DNA from: Terrimonas ginsenosidimutans
GTDB lineage: Bacteria; Bacteroidota; Bacteroidia; Chitinophagales; Chitinophagaceae
Assembly: GCF_022012415.1 (NCBI RefSeq)
Contig: NZ_JAKLTR010000006.1
Location: 62,001 to 126,000, forward strand
Direction of reading: 5' to 3'
DNA: 64,000 nt
Under the pieces are notes generated by a model that did not search any database, was not told where the DNA came from, and saw only the letters and a program-made list of their open reading frames with translations. Both the position numbers and the translations under genes were made by a program. This document shows positions 44,159-62,400 of the stretch, in pieces (the stretch's first letter is position 1; every line of letters starts with the position of its first letter).

Positions 44159-44422
44159 ATGGCGAAAAATACTTCCATACTTCTCGGCGACTATTTTGAA
44201 AATTTTATCTCTCTTGAAGTCAAAAGTGGACGGTATGCTTCTGCAAGTGAAGTAGTACGGGCCGCTTTAAGGTTGTTTGAGGACGAGCAGAATAAAAAAA
44301 AGAATCTAATTCAGGAGCTGGAGAAAGGTGAAAAATCCGGAATGGTTAAGGATTTCAATGCAGGAAAATTCCTGAAATCACTTCATACAAAACATAAAAA
44401 AAATGCCGTACGAGATAAGTAA
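44159..44422 (+). CDS. ParD-type antitoxin
   Basis: The protein is 87 residues. The N-terminal ribbon-helix-helix (NTSILLGDYFENFISLEVKSGRYASASEVVRAALRLFEDEQNKK) is typical of the ParD/CC2985 family. The charged C-terminal tail (QELEKGEKSGMVKDFNAGKFLKSLHTKHKK) should wrap around the toxin. It overlaps the toxin gene by 20 bases, as expected for a type II pair. It should repress its own promoter through the palindrome just upstream. Confidence 0.93.
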   Translation: MAKNTSILLGDYFENFISLEVKSGRYASASEVVRAALRLFEDEQNKKKNLIQELEKGEKSGMVKDFNAGKFLKSLHTKHKKNAVRDK

Positions 44423-44696
44423 TGCGGCAAAAAATGACTTAGAAAATATATGGCAGTACACATTTGAAAATTGGTCGATTGACCAGGCTGACCTTTATGT
44501 AAGTCTAATCCTCAAAGAAATGGAATTGCTTGGGAATCGTCCTGGGTCAGGAAGAGATTTCGGCCATATTAGAAAAAACTACCGTAGTTCTCGAATAAAA
44601 TCTCATACCATCTTTTATAGAACGATAGATAATGCTACACATATAGAAATTATTCGAATCCTGCATCAAAGCATGGATATTACGAAACATCTTTGA
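44403..44696 (+). CDS. ParE/RelE-family toxin
   Basis: The protein is 97 residues. It opens with YEISNAAKNDLENIWQYTFENWSIDQADLYVSLILKEMELLGNRPGSGRDF and ends with IKSHTIFYRTIDNATHIEIIRILHQSMDITKHL, the full ParE toxin fold. ParE toxins poison DNA gyrase; RelE relatives cut mRNA, and the sequence favours ParE. It starts within the antitoxin gene and converges with the exported TIM-barrel gene across 32 bases. It is intact. Confidence 0.93.
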   Translation: MPYEISNAAKNDLENIWQYTFENWSIDQADLYVSLILKEMELLGNRPGSGRDFGHIRKNYRSSRIKSHTIFYRTIDNATHIEIIRILHQSMDITKHL

Positions 44697-44728
44697 GTAT
44701 AGTTCCTTTAGGTCCGGAATAACAATTT

Positions 44729-45601
44729 TCACTCTTGAAAAATTCCCTTCAAATACGCCGTATTCGCTCCAAAATTGTACTTCACCTCCCTCGGCTTTGT
44801 CGCATCCCTACTCCGCTCAATCACCAGCCAACCTTTCCATTTCATCTCATCGAGGGTTTTCTTCACGAGCTGCATATCGATCTGCGGATCGTTCTGCAGC
44901 CAAACGCTATCCTTATTTGTAGCATGGATCATGCAAATGTTCTTCCGCCCAAGAATTTTCAATTCGGCAATAAGATCACGGCCTTCTTTTAATGGATTGG
45001 AGAAATTGAAATATATTTTGATCGCCTTTGATCCGATATCTTTTAGCAACTTTACCTCTTCGGTTGCGCTTAATGATGTTTCTATTCCGATCACCACCCC
45101 TGCTTTTTGCGCCATCTTACCTGCCACTTTCAACCGCGCTATCACTGAATCCCTTCGTTCCGGATTCTTCACCAGGTCGCACTGCACTCCAAGTGGCAGA
45201 AAGGCCGTTCTCACTTTCATTAGTTTCATCGTTTTAATACAGTCTTCGATCGACTGTTTATATTCATCACGACTGCAGAATGACTGTGCATAGTAACCCG
45301 TCATCCCCAGGGAAAAGATCTCAACGTTAAGCTCTTTTGCTTTCGCCAAAAATTGTGCGCGTACGGAATCTACCAGCAACTGATTGTCGAAAGTGGGACG
45401 GTTTCCCAATCCACCCATATCTACTTCTACGCCATCAGCGCCAAGTTCTTTAGTGAGGGTGATCGCTCCTAACTTTTGCCGCTTCAATAACATCAGGTCG
45501 ATCAATCCTATCTTATAACGATGCTTTGATTGCGCCATCGAAATCGCCGGAACAAACATAACGAACAGCATTAACCCAAATAACAATCGCTTCGCAGACA
45601 T
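44729..45601 (-). CDS. Exported sugar isomerase/epimerase-like TIM barrel
   Basis: The protein is 290 residues with signal peptide MSAKRLLFGLMLFVMFVPAISMAQ. The mature part is a xylose-isomerase-like TIM barrel: GADGVEVDMGGLG, FSLGMTGYYAQSFCSRDEYKQSIEDCIKTMKLMKV, VIGIETSLSATEEVKLLKDIG, ICMIHATNKDSVWLQNDPQIDM and WKGWLVIERSRD. The Glu, His and Glu residues in these segments are placed as metal ligands in the family. Exported members are common in Bacteroidota sugar loci, but few have known reactions. It is encoded 2 bases after the esterase gene, so the two are co-transcribed. Confidence 0.88.
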   Translation of the reverse strand: MSAKRLLFGLMLFVMFVPAISMAQSKHRYKIGLIDLMLLKRQKLGAITLTKELGADGVEVDMGGLGNRPTFDNQLLVDSVRAQFLAKAKELNVEIFSLGMTGYYAQSFCSRDEYKQSIEDCIKTMKLMKVRTAFLPLGVQCDLVKNPERRDSVIARLKVAGKMAQKAGVVIGIETSLSATEEVKLLKDIGSKAIKIYFNFSNPLKEGRDLIAELKILGRKNICMIHATNKDSVWLQNDPQIDMQLVKKTLDEMKWKGWLVIERSRDATKPREVKYNFGANTAYLKGIFQE

Positions 45602-45603
45602 GA

Positions 45604-47007
45604 TCAGTTTCTTTTTAACTGGTAAAATAAGCGTTCCGCATTTTCAAAACCTTTTACTGCATTTGCCGGTAAACGTTCTGCGTTTGCACCGAATACATAC
45701 ATCATCGGCTCTTTTTCAATCGTAACAAAAGACTCATCTATTTTTCCGGTTGTATTCTTAATTAAATTTAAATCAAGTGATAACTGCTTTGCCATGAATT
45801 CATACACCGCAGTCCGCTTGTTGATCCCGAAATCATGTCCTTCTTCTTTCAGATGCACATTTGATATCGACTCAGACTTATCATACCAACTATAGATCTT
45901 TTTTAAATAAGAAAGATCGTGCTCCGGCATACGATCCGTCCAGTCCTTTCCATCACTGACTACCAGCTGAGGTCTCGGTGCAGCCATCGCCGCGATCTCC
46001 ACATTATCCGTTCCACCACCGCATGCATGAATGGGCATACCACTTTCGCAAGGACAACCACCATAGAAGTAGGATGAAACGGAAGCAACCGGTGCGCTGC
46101 ATTTGATACGATCATCCAGTGCAGTAAGTAAAGCCGTATGGGTTCCTCCTCCGGAGCCACCACTTATCCCTACGCGAGTAGTGTCAGCATCTTTCAAGGC
46201 AAGAAGATAATCGAGGATCCGGATACCACCCAGCACCTGGAAACTCATCGATAAACTACGGCGATGATCTTCTGATTTGAATTGCAGCAACGATTCTCCC
46301 CACGCAAAAAGATCAAAACTGAATGCCATCGCGCCCATCTTAGCCAAAGAAGCACAACGCAGCTGGCAATCTGCCCGATAACGTTGCTTCGCCCAATGCC
46401 CATCCGGGCTAAGGATCACAGGAATGCGGCCTTTATATTTTGCAGGCTTGTATAAAGAACCATTTACATAAATGCCGGGTAAAATTTCAATCGCGATATT
46501 CTGAACGGTATATCCATCATACTTTCTTACTTCCGTTGTAATTGGTTTCGACAAAGCAATCGGCGCAAGATCCAATTGAAGTGCTTTGATCATACAGGAT
46601 CTTAAATCTGCCTTCCTCGTTTCCCATTCGGTCTTGTTATTATATTGCCCAGCTATCCGATCCAGTTCGGCCCAACCGTCTTCTACTTTCCAGCGGTGAT
46701 ATTCGAATGTGCCAAGTTTGTATACAGAATCAGATTCTTTCTTGGCGATCAGGTCAAAGGGAGAAAGAATCTTCTCCAGCGTTGTTTCTGCATCCTGCCG
46801 GTAACGCCAATCAGCATACGTCACCTGTTTGTCGGCGATCATCGTATCAGCATATTTTATGCGGATATGAAATCGTTGCTCTACTTCTTTGATGACCTGC
46901 TTAAGGGGCTTTGCATAGCGATCATCGGAGTTTTGTGCATTGCCCGTGTACCAGGCCATGCCGCAAAAAAACAGAAGAGATTTTTTTATGATCGGGGTTA
47001 TAGCCAT
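45604..47007 (-). CDS. Esterase-type alpha/beta hydrolase with N-terminal STN-like domain
   Basis: The protein is 467 residues with a signal peptide (about 1-25, ending YTGNAQ). Residues about 30-97 (KPLKQVIKEVEQRFHIRIKYADTMIADKQVTYADWRYRQDAETTLEKILSPFDLIAKKESDSVYKL) resemble the secretin/TonB short N-domain (STN), usually found at the front of TonB receptors. The rest is an alpha/beta hydrolase of the acetyl-xylan-esterase-like type: PVILSPDGHWAKQRYRADCQ, nucleophile Ser282 in RVGISGGSGGGTH, PQLVVSDGKDWT with the acidic residue and His391 in EEGHDFG. It probably removes acetyl or methyl groups from pectin in the periplasm. It is upstream of the TIM-barrel gene. The STN-like domain on an enzyme is unusual. 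Confidence 0.85.
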   Translation of the reverse strand: MAITPIIKKSLLFFCGMAWYTGNAQNSDDRYAKPLKQVIKEVEQRFHIRIKYADTMIADKQVTYADWRYRQDAETTLEKILSPFDLIAKKESDSVYKLGTFEYHRWKVEDGWAELDRIAGQYNNKTEWETRKADLRSCMIKALQLDLAPIALSKPITTEVRKYDGYTVQNIAIEILPGIYVNGSLYKPAKYKGRIPVILSPDGHWAKQRYRADCQLRCASLAKMGAMAFSFDLFAWGESLLQFKSEDHRRSLSMSFQVLGGIRILDYLLALKDADTTRVGISGGSGGGTHTALLTALDDRIKCSAPVASVSSYFYGGCPCESGMPIHACGGGTDNVEIAAMAAPRPQLVVSDGKDWTDRMPEHDLSYLKKIYSWYDKSESISNVHLKEEGHDFGINKRTAVYEFMAKQLSLDLNLIKNTTGKIDESFVTIEKEPMMYVFGANAERLPANAVKGFENAERLFYQLKRN

Positions 47008-47045
47008 GTTGATCCAATGTCTGATAGTGTTATTAATTCGCGGAA

Positions 47046-47114
47046 AGGTTCCCGCAGATTTCGCAGATCAGTCTCAAATAGAAGGATATAATCTGCGTAA
47101 TCTGCGGGAAACCT
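47046..47114. repeat. Palindromic repeat, class B
   Basis: The left arm AGGTTCCCGCAGATTTCGCAGAT (47046-47068) is the reverse complement of 47091-47114 apart from one inserted base and one mismatch. It fills the 115-base gap between the GH78-BNR fusion and the esterase gene. Confidence 0.85.
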
Positions 47115-47122
47115 ACGCCAGT

Positions 47123-55224
<8,102 letters not shown>

Positions 55225-55228
<4 letters not shown>

Positions 55229-57072
55229 TTATTGCTTGTTTTTAAATAGGTGATATAGAAAGTAGATTCCTGATCCCGTTTTCCCGCGTTAGGAAGGTCG
55301 GTAAAATTGTCGGCCGGGGTTTCAGGTGTAGGAAAGTTTCTCGCTTCGCCTGTACGGAACATGATCCTGTCGATAGAACCAAGTGGTGCGAAAAAGAGCG
55401 TGAGGCTTCCGTTTTCGGGTTTGCCATTTACATACACTTTGTACATACGGGTTTCAGTGTTCAGTTCCAGGCGTACGTTGTACAACTGTCCGGGTGCATA
55501 GGCGGTGATCTTTTTAAAACGAGCGCCGGTTTTCGCCATGATCAGGCTATCTGCACCAAGCACCAGTCTCATGCCGGGCTGACCTTTTGCATCCTGTACT
55601 TCGACGTGTAAAACACCTTGGTTATTTTGTGCAGCAATAACGCCGAACTCGATCGTGATCTGTTTGGATGAAGGGAGCAATCTCTGCGCTTTTGCATAAT
55701 CGAATGGGTCGCTATCTTTCAGGACCAATGCTTTTTTGCCATCAGTCATTTTTCCGATTGAAACCGGAGCCCAAACAGCACTATGCGTATTCCATGAATT
55801 CAGTTCAGCGCCATCCCGCATTATGCTGAACGTCTCATTCACATGGTTTGTTTCTGCAGAACGAACGGGAACGGGAATACTGGCCACCCAGATATCTTCC
55901 TTATTGATACTATACCCAACCCATACCTTTCCGTCCGGAGGCGTGCCATTGTTCTCCAGCATGCCCCGAACGTATTGTGGCCCGTATGATTTATAGTTGC
56001 CACCATATCTCATTGGAGGGATCTCACCGGTAACGAGCAAGAGGTTTTTAAAGTTCAGTCCGTCATCACTCACAGATAACCCAAGCGGCCACCTGTATTC
56101 CGAGGGATTGTACACCGTTACGAATTTCCCATCACTGGTGCGCTGCCCCCAGATCTTTGCATTACTGTTCACGAATTTGATAGCGCGTGTTGGATTATAC
56201 TGCCAGGTCTTGCCTTCGTCTGCGCTGATAGAGGTGACAGCATGTTTCCACAAACCTACAACCCTGTTGTCGGGTAGGCGGTAGTAGTTAAATGCCTTAA
56301 AATCTTTTTTCAGCGGGATCAGCGGATCATTCCGATCAGCTTCTTCGTTCCAGTGTTGCATCATCAGCGGTTTACTGAGCAGTTCATCGCAAGCAGCAAC
56401 AAAGGCTTTGTCTTTACTTTTTTTATAGAAAGGATAGTCACTGTTCTTTTCCGTAAAAGAATGATTGTACCGGATAAAATAGATTGGTCCGAATGTTCCA
56501 TCTGCATTGATCTCCCTCACAACACGACCGATACCATTTCCATCATTCGGATCGTCCTTCGCATCAAGTGCGATTCCGTAATAAGCCAGGGCAAGCAATT
56601 TCTTATTCGACGCAGTATAAAAGCCCATACGCTGGTGCATGACAGCCTCCAGATTTTTCGCAACCGTTGCTACACCTTCTTTCTTAAACCCGTCCGGCAC
56701 TTTATACGGCGGGAAGATCACAACAGGAGCCGTCCATTTGTAGCCGTCTTTTGAGGTGACCAGCAAGGTTTGTCCGGGCGGAATGTGTTCGCCGACAGGA
56801 TTACTGAGATATTCAAGATAGAACGTGTTATTCCAGTAAGCCATATCCGGAGCGTGATTATAGGTCCATCCGAATCCATACTCCGCTGTTTTCAGGTCAC
56901 GGTTCGCCCGCATCACCTGAACATTGTGAACACCCATTGCAAGCGGCAACTGGCCATGGTGATAATCTACGTTAGACAATACATCACCGGTATAACGGAT
57001 CGTGTCCTGCGCGAATGATACATTCATTGCACAAATTCCTGCGACGATCAATATCTGTCTTGCTGCTTTCAT
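55225..57072 (-). CDS. Sialidase-fold beta-propeller hydrolase (possible GH143)
   Basis: The protein is 615 residues with signal peptide MKAARQILIVAGICAMNVSFAQ. Residues about 25-420 form a six-bladed sialidase-type propeller: LPLAMGVHNVQVMRANRDLKTAEYGFGWTYNHAPDMAYWNNTFYLEYLSNPVGEHIPPGQTLLVTSKDGYKWTAPVV, KHAVTSISADEGKTWQYNPTRAIKF, GLSVSDDGLNFKNLLLVTGEIPPMRYGGNYKSYGPQYVRGM. A C-terminal beta-sandwich of laminin-G type (about 430-610) follows. The family that removes the keto-acid Dha from rhamnogalacturonan-II, GH143, has this shape. The gene overlaps its downstream neighbour by four bases (TGA within GTGA) and its upstream neighbour by four bases (ATGA). Activity is inferred. Confidence 0.75.
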
Positions 57073-58016
57073 TGCTTCTTTAAATTCTTCAGTAATTGTT
57101 GTAACACTTTTTTCCTAACAGGAACGATCGTTCCGTGTTTATGTCCCGCCGGAACACTTATCAAACTGCTTGCATCAGTAAAATGCGTGAAATCTTTTGT
57201 GGTAACCGCATCATAGGTTTTCTTTTGATAGGCATCATAGTAGATAATCCAGTTATCTTTCACTTTTACAACGGAAGGTCCTTCGGTAAAATTCGGAGTA
57301 AAAGCGGCGGATACATTTGTATAGGGTCCTTCTGCTTTATCAGCAAAGGCCACTTTCATATTCCTGTTTGGCCGGGTATTGTCTTTCAAGACCAATACAA
57401 AATCATTCACTCCGCTTTTTACGATCACCGCATCTATTACACTGAATCCAGGATCAAGGAATAAACGTGTTGGTGAAAATGTTTTGAAATCTGTAGTTGT
57501 GGTAATATACATCCGGTGATTATTGCTATCCGCTTCAATTCCTTTTTCGAAGCGACCGGGAATACAGGATGCCCAGATGATCAGGAATTTCTTTGTATCG
57601 GCGTCATAGAACAATTCAGGCGCCCAAACATTCACCGTGGATGGTTCTTTTTCCATTACGGGAATGAATTGTTGCGGAGTCCAATTGATCAGATCTTTGG
57701 AAGAGCTGTATCCAAAGCCTTTATCACCCTGCCAGCTGCTTGTCCATACCAAATGAAAAACGCCGTCAGGCCCCTGCACCACTGAGGGATCACGCATTAC
57801 TTTCTGGTGACCTATCGTTGGATGAAGCAGAACCGTATCAAGATCATTCCATTTATACCCATCTTCGCTGTACAACATCCGCAGACCTTCATTTGCGGGC
57901 TCATGGAAAGATGTGAAGAGATAGGCCTTTTTAGGCGAAGTACAACCAGCCAGGAAAAGCACGGCCACTAATCCGCTGAAAGAAATACCCAGTAAAATAT
58001 TTTTACTTTTTTGCAT
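57069..58016 (-). CDS. GH43-family arabinosidase-like lipoprotein
   Basis: The protein is 315 residues with a lipoprotein signal (LVAVLFLAGC, lipid-modified Cys25). The five-bladed propeller active-site residues are in place: Asp76 in MRDPSVVQG, Glu134 in NVWAPELFYD and Glu245 in FTEGPSVVKVKDNW. The product should be tethered to the outer or inner membrane. GH43 enzymes mostly release alpha-L-arabinofuranose or beta-D-xylose, and arabinose is common on pectin side chains. It overlaps the GH140 gene upstream by 14 bases and the propeller gene downstream by four, so all are one operon. Confidence 0.92.
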   Translation of the reverse strand: MQKSKNILLGISFSGLVAVLFLAGCTSPKKAYLFTSFHEPANEGLRMLYSEDGYKWNDLDTVLLHPTIGHQKVMRDPSVVQGPDGVFHLVWTSSWQGDKGFGYSSSKDLINWTPQQFIPVMEKEPSTVNVWAPELFYDADTKKFLIIWASCIPGRFEKGIEADSNNHRMYITTTTDFKTFSPTRLFLDPGFSVIDAVIVKSGVNDFVLVLKDNTRPNRNMKVAFADKAEGPYTNVSAAFTPNFTEGPSVVKVKDNWIIYYDAYQKKTYDAVTTKDFTHFTDASSLISVPAGHKHGTIVPVRKKVLQQLLKNLKKQ

Positions 58017-59397
58017 CAGTTGTTTTTAACACAAGTACCCAATCGTTGCCATCACCCGGTTCACCCGGGGGATCAAAGGTGTGAATCCCCTTGTTTGGAA
58101 TTTTCCGCCATTCCAAATACTTCCCGTTTTTGGGATCAAACCAGGAAGCTAAAAGAAACGCAGCTTTCAATTTACCTAATTGTAATTTGAAGTCTTTACC
58201 GGTGTAAGTATAAAACAACAAATAGTTCGTCCCTGCTGCAGCGGCAACGCGGTCATAACGGATCCCGTTATTCACCACCATTGCCTGCGCTTCTTTCCAA
58301 TCAGCGACAGCGACGGTTTCCATTAAAGAACGGAGGTATTGCATTTGAAGAGCAGCTGTATCATTCATCGCTTCTGTCCAGTATTTTCGTGCACCGTATG
58401 CCCGGTCTTTATCTCCCGGACGGTAGAATTGCATGACGGCATTATGCCCGTAAGTAAATCCGGCACCACCGGCCAATACACCCCAGTAAGCAAACCGGCG
58501 GACTTCGTTTGCATTCCAGTAAGGCTGCGTGGTATCATGAAGACCGTAAGGAATTCCTTCATAAGAGGGCTCACCATCCATAGTTGGTTTCAGGGGTTTC
58601 TTCGCAAGATCTTCCACAACATATTTCCAACTGTCTTCTGCATAATGCGATTCTCCCTTGCTGGTATCCTGCGCATACGTGCGATGCCCCGACTGGAACA
58701 TATTGAAATCAAGCCATGGTGCATTATGGAACCATCTTGAAGAAGTGTGTCTTCCGAAAGGATGGAATGTAACAAGGTGACCGGGATCCTTTTCCTTCAA
58801 CACCGTACCGATCGTATTCCAGACGGCAGGGAAAACCGTACCGTGAATATCGCCACCGTTCAACCAGACTATATTGCCCCTGTTCTTATATCTTTCTGCA
58901 AGAAAAGTGGCGTAAGCTTTGGCCTGCGTTTCATTCACCCATTTCGCTTTTACGTTTGCGCCCCAGACAGGAACCATGGCCATATAGATGCCACGCTTTG
59001 CAGCTTCATCTACAACAAAATCGACATGGTCCCAGAAATCGTATTCGGCTGCGTTATCTGGGTTATTGCCTGGCGTAACCAATGGTTTGGAAACATCATT
59101 ATTAATCAATGCAGAATCGCCATATTGATTCGCTGCTTTCTTCACATCATGCACCACCATCACCTGAATAACATTATATCCCTGCTGTTTTCGTATATCC
59201 AGATATTGAATTGTTTCTGCCCGGTTCAACTTTACAAACAAAAGCCAACCTGTATCTCCCAGCCAGAAGAACGGCTTACCATCCACTGTAAAACCGCGTT
59301 TGGAAGAGGAGATCTTCAGCGGGGAAATATTGGATTGCGCATTCATTACAACAGCTATCAACAATCCAACGAGTGTATAAAATGCTCTTTTTATCAT
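58003..59397 (-). CDS. GH140-like apiosidase (DUF4038 TIM barrel)
   Basis: The protein is 464 residues with signal peptide MIKRAFYTLVGLLIAVVMNAQ. The mature chain has the DUF4038 TIM barrel of family GH140: RGFTVDGKPFFWLGDTGWLLFVKLNRAE, YNVIQVMVVHDV, likely acid/base Asp183 in NIVWLNGGDIHG and nucleophile Glu276 in TMDGEPSYEG. A C-terminal putative collagen-binding-type beta-sandwich ends in FDPPGEPGDGNDWVLVLK. GH140 enzymes cleave the beta-D-apiose linkage that ties rhamnogalacturonan-II side chains to the backbone. It lies 20 bases downstream of the DUF6298 gene, so the same operon. Confidence 0.88.
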   Translation of the reverse strand: MIKRAFYTLVGLLIAVVMNAQSNISPLKISSSKRGFTVDGKPFFWLGDTGWLLFVKLNRAETIQYLDIRKQQGYNVIQVMVVHDVKKAANQYGDSALINNDVSKPLVTPGNNPDNAAEYDFWDHVDFVVDEAAKRGIYMAMVPVWGANVKAKWVNETQAKAYATFLAERYKNRGNIVWLNGGDIHGTVFPAVWNTIGTVLKEKDPGHLVTFHPFGRHTSSRWFHNAPWLDFNMFQSGHRTYAQDTSKGESHYAEDSWKYVVEDLAKKPLKPTMDGEPSYEGIPYGLHDTTQPYWNANEVRRFAYWGVLAGGAGFTYGHNAVMQFYRPGDKDRAYGARKYWTEAMNDTAALQMQYLRSLMETVAVADWKEAQAMVVNNGIRYDRVAAAAGTNYLLFYTYTGKDFKLQLGKLKAAFLLASWFDPKNGKYLEWRKIPNKGIHTFDPPGEPGDGNDWVLVLKTTDAKK

Positions 59398-59417
59398 GCG
59401 TTTATTTCAATCGGTGT

Positions 59418-62400
59418 TTATTTCTTTTTCAGCCACAATACCCAATCTGCGGAACCTGGTTTCTGAACGGTAGTGCTTTCGCCTCCTTTTACTATCTTCT
59501 TTTCTTTTTGCAATTTGCCTGTTGTTGTATTGACCCAGATCACTTCGAAATTTCCGGGAGAGCCAGCGAGATCTACTGTTACAGTTGGCGTTTTATTGTA
59601 TACGATCAGACCTGCATACTTATCCTGCAGTATCCATTGGTCTGTCCCATCATTTCCGGCAGGTTGCATTGCAGCCGCGGCATCTAGGAATTGCTTATCC
59701 TCAACAAGTAGATTGGGTAGTGATCCGCCGGCCATCAAAGCGGCCCAGCCATTACGATCATAGCTATCGCCCGAGTAGATGACCGCTTGTTCCGGATACT
59801 TTGTTCTGTATTCTTTTACGGCTCGATAAACCTGCGCGGGTGAAGTGCTTTTTGGTTTCAGTAGGCGGGCGTGTTGGCGGGGTGCAAGATTCTCGCCACC
59901 TTTCGGAGCATATGCCGAACCATCTGCCTGGTAATGCCAGTAGCGGATATCAATGATGTTGATCACCGAAGCATAGACAGGATCCTGGAGAATGGCATCC
60001 TGCACATCTTTGGTCACGCTCAACCCAATAAGCGCTTTACGGCCAGTTTCCCGCTCCCACTCTTTGATCGTATTGATCCAGAACTGAACAAATGGCAATG
60101 GGCCTGTGAACTCTTCACCGATAAATTGGATCACACCATTGTTATCAACAAAATTATCAAGGCATTGACGAATGTATCTCTTATGCAGATCCCGTCTTAC
60201 AGCATGTGTTGTATCATAAAACTGTTCAGCCATGAAGATGCGTTTATCACCTGCATATGGTACTGGTTCGGGAAAACCGGTATTATTAATATTGTTGGCA
60301 GGGCGCCAGGGAAAATCGGCGTAGTGCGCGCCAGCTTCAATAATATTATGCTGGAAATAATTCTGATGAACAAGCAATAATCCATTCTGATCTGCGAGAT
60401 CAGCAAACTTTTTCAGACGATTCCAGTACCAGTGATTGTATTTGGTAAGATCGTATTTACTTAATCCATCCCAGGCGGTGTCTTTACCACTGCGTGCGAA
60501 AGGAAGTTCGTAGAAAGGAGCCCACACTTCGCCATCCATCCGGCGGATGCGCTCATGATCATCACGGCGGCGTTCATACCAGAGTGCATAGTTCTGTTCA
60601 ACAGCAACTGTATTCGTTTGTGTCATTTCATTCACCACGGAGTCCAGATCGTCTGTCAGCCCTTTGCCGGTCCTTCCGGGTACAAAACGGGTAATGGCAT
60701 TGCTGGCCTTATTCAATGCGTAGGGCTTCGCAGATCCATTCCACCAGGGAACGCTTAATCTTTTACCGGTCATGACCTGCTCCCCCCGAAGCAACCATCC
60801 ATTCTTCACCTGCAATGCCGGCGCTTTCGGAGATGTGAGCAAGTTCACTTTCGCTACATCATCTATATTCTTACTGCCGCGGGGGTCAAGATCCAGCGGT
60901 GTTTGTTTTACATATGCTTCAATAAACTGCGGCAACGTGATCATCGGATCTTTTGCAGCAGTGGTCATCAGTGTTGCCTGTGCAACTGTCGGACTGCTGC
61001 TGGCTTCCCCTCCGATATCCATGATTACGGCCCGGTTGTCAACTGATTTGCCGATCCGTTCTTTCAACTGTGCATAATAAAGGCTGCGCGGTTGAACGCT
61101 GTTATTCGATTCACCCCAATAGCCGTCTCCGGCAAACTGGCTCCAGGAACCAAATGCCCAGTTCTGCGCTGTGGGTGGTTGATAGCAATCGATACGTGCG
61201 GCGGTGCAGTTCCATAAAACGCCGTTTGCGATATTCCAACCGGCGCCCTGTCCATCCTGTCCGCGGTTAAGCAAACTGATCGCATGTCCATCCACATTCA
61301 CGATATCAAACAGAACACCGGAAGCCCAGCTATCTATACCGCCACTGAATCCAAAAGGCCGGTTTGATTCGCATTGAACAAATGCGTTTGGACCGGGAGC
61401 ACAGAAACCTATTGCGAAATCATGCATGCCATTGGCGGCATAACACCGTTGAAACAAGGTTTGCTGCCCGGATGTAAAGAATGTATTTCTTCGCTCGCCA
61501 CCAATCTCTGAAACAGGGTTAGTGGAGATGCAATCTTCCACCGTGATACGCTCTGTATTATCGAATAACGCCACGGCGGAACCTGCAAAATATTTGAAGC
61601 TGACGCGGCGCACCCAGGCATCCCTTGCATTATCAATAGAGATGGCTATCCAGCGATGCGCTTCGTCTTTGGGGTTTGTTGCGTCATAGGTTGATGCGAG
61701 TTGAAGATTCTCGACGCCTGTGTTTTGCAATTGGCCGTTCCATTGAAACTTCACCACATTTCCACCGCCATATGTTGCATCAAGCGCAGTGGTCAATGGC
61801 GCATCAACGGTGATAGTGTTTCCTGAAACGTTTGTTACTGTTCTTTTCCAGTTGACCATACGTTGTCCGGGTTTCCATCCAAGTGAGGTGATGCCGCCGC
61901 CAAAATGTTCTGTACCGAGTGTTGCGATCCATTCGCGGGTAGAAGGGCGGCTAACTATGATCCGGTCGCCTTTTACAACTCCTTTTGCGGAATTAACTGT
62001 AAAGCTATTCGAGTTAACCGGAACATATTTATCTGAAATTCTTGCAGTATCAGTTGATGCGGCGAGATCGTTCTTTCCTTCGACAATGATAAGGGTTGAC
62101 CTGTCTTTGCCTGCTGCTAAAAGAATTGTACCGTCATCTCCCATACCGGTGCCACGGATCACAACACCGTCTGTTTTTATCCGCAGGGAACCTTCTATAT
62201 GGTGTATTCCTTTGGCGAGTAGTACAGCTCCTCTGAAGCCATCGGCTCCAACGGGCAGTTTACTTACATGATCAATGGCGAGTTGTATACGGGCTGTGGC
62301 ATCACCAGGTTTTGCAGGAACAACGATCTTCACGGCAACAGTAGGGATTGCCTGTTCACCTGCTTTATACCCACAGTAAGAAAAATCCGGAATACGATTT

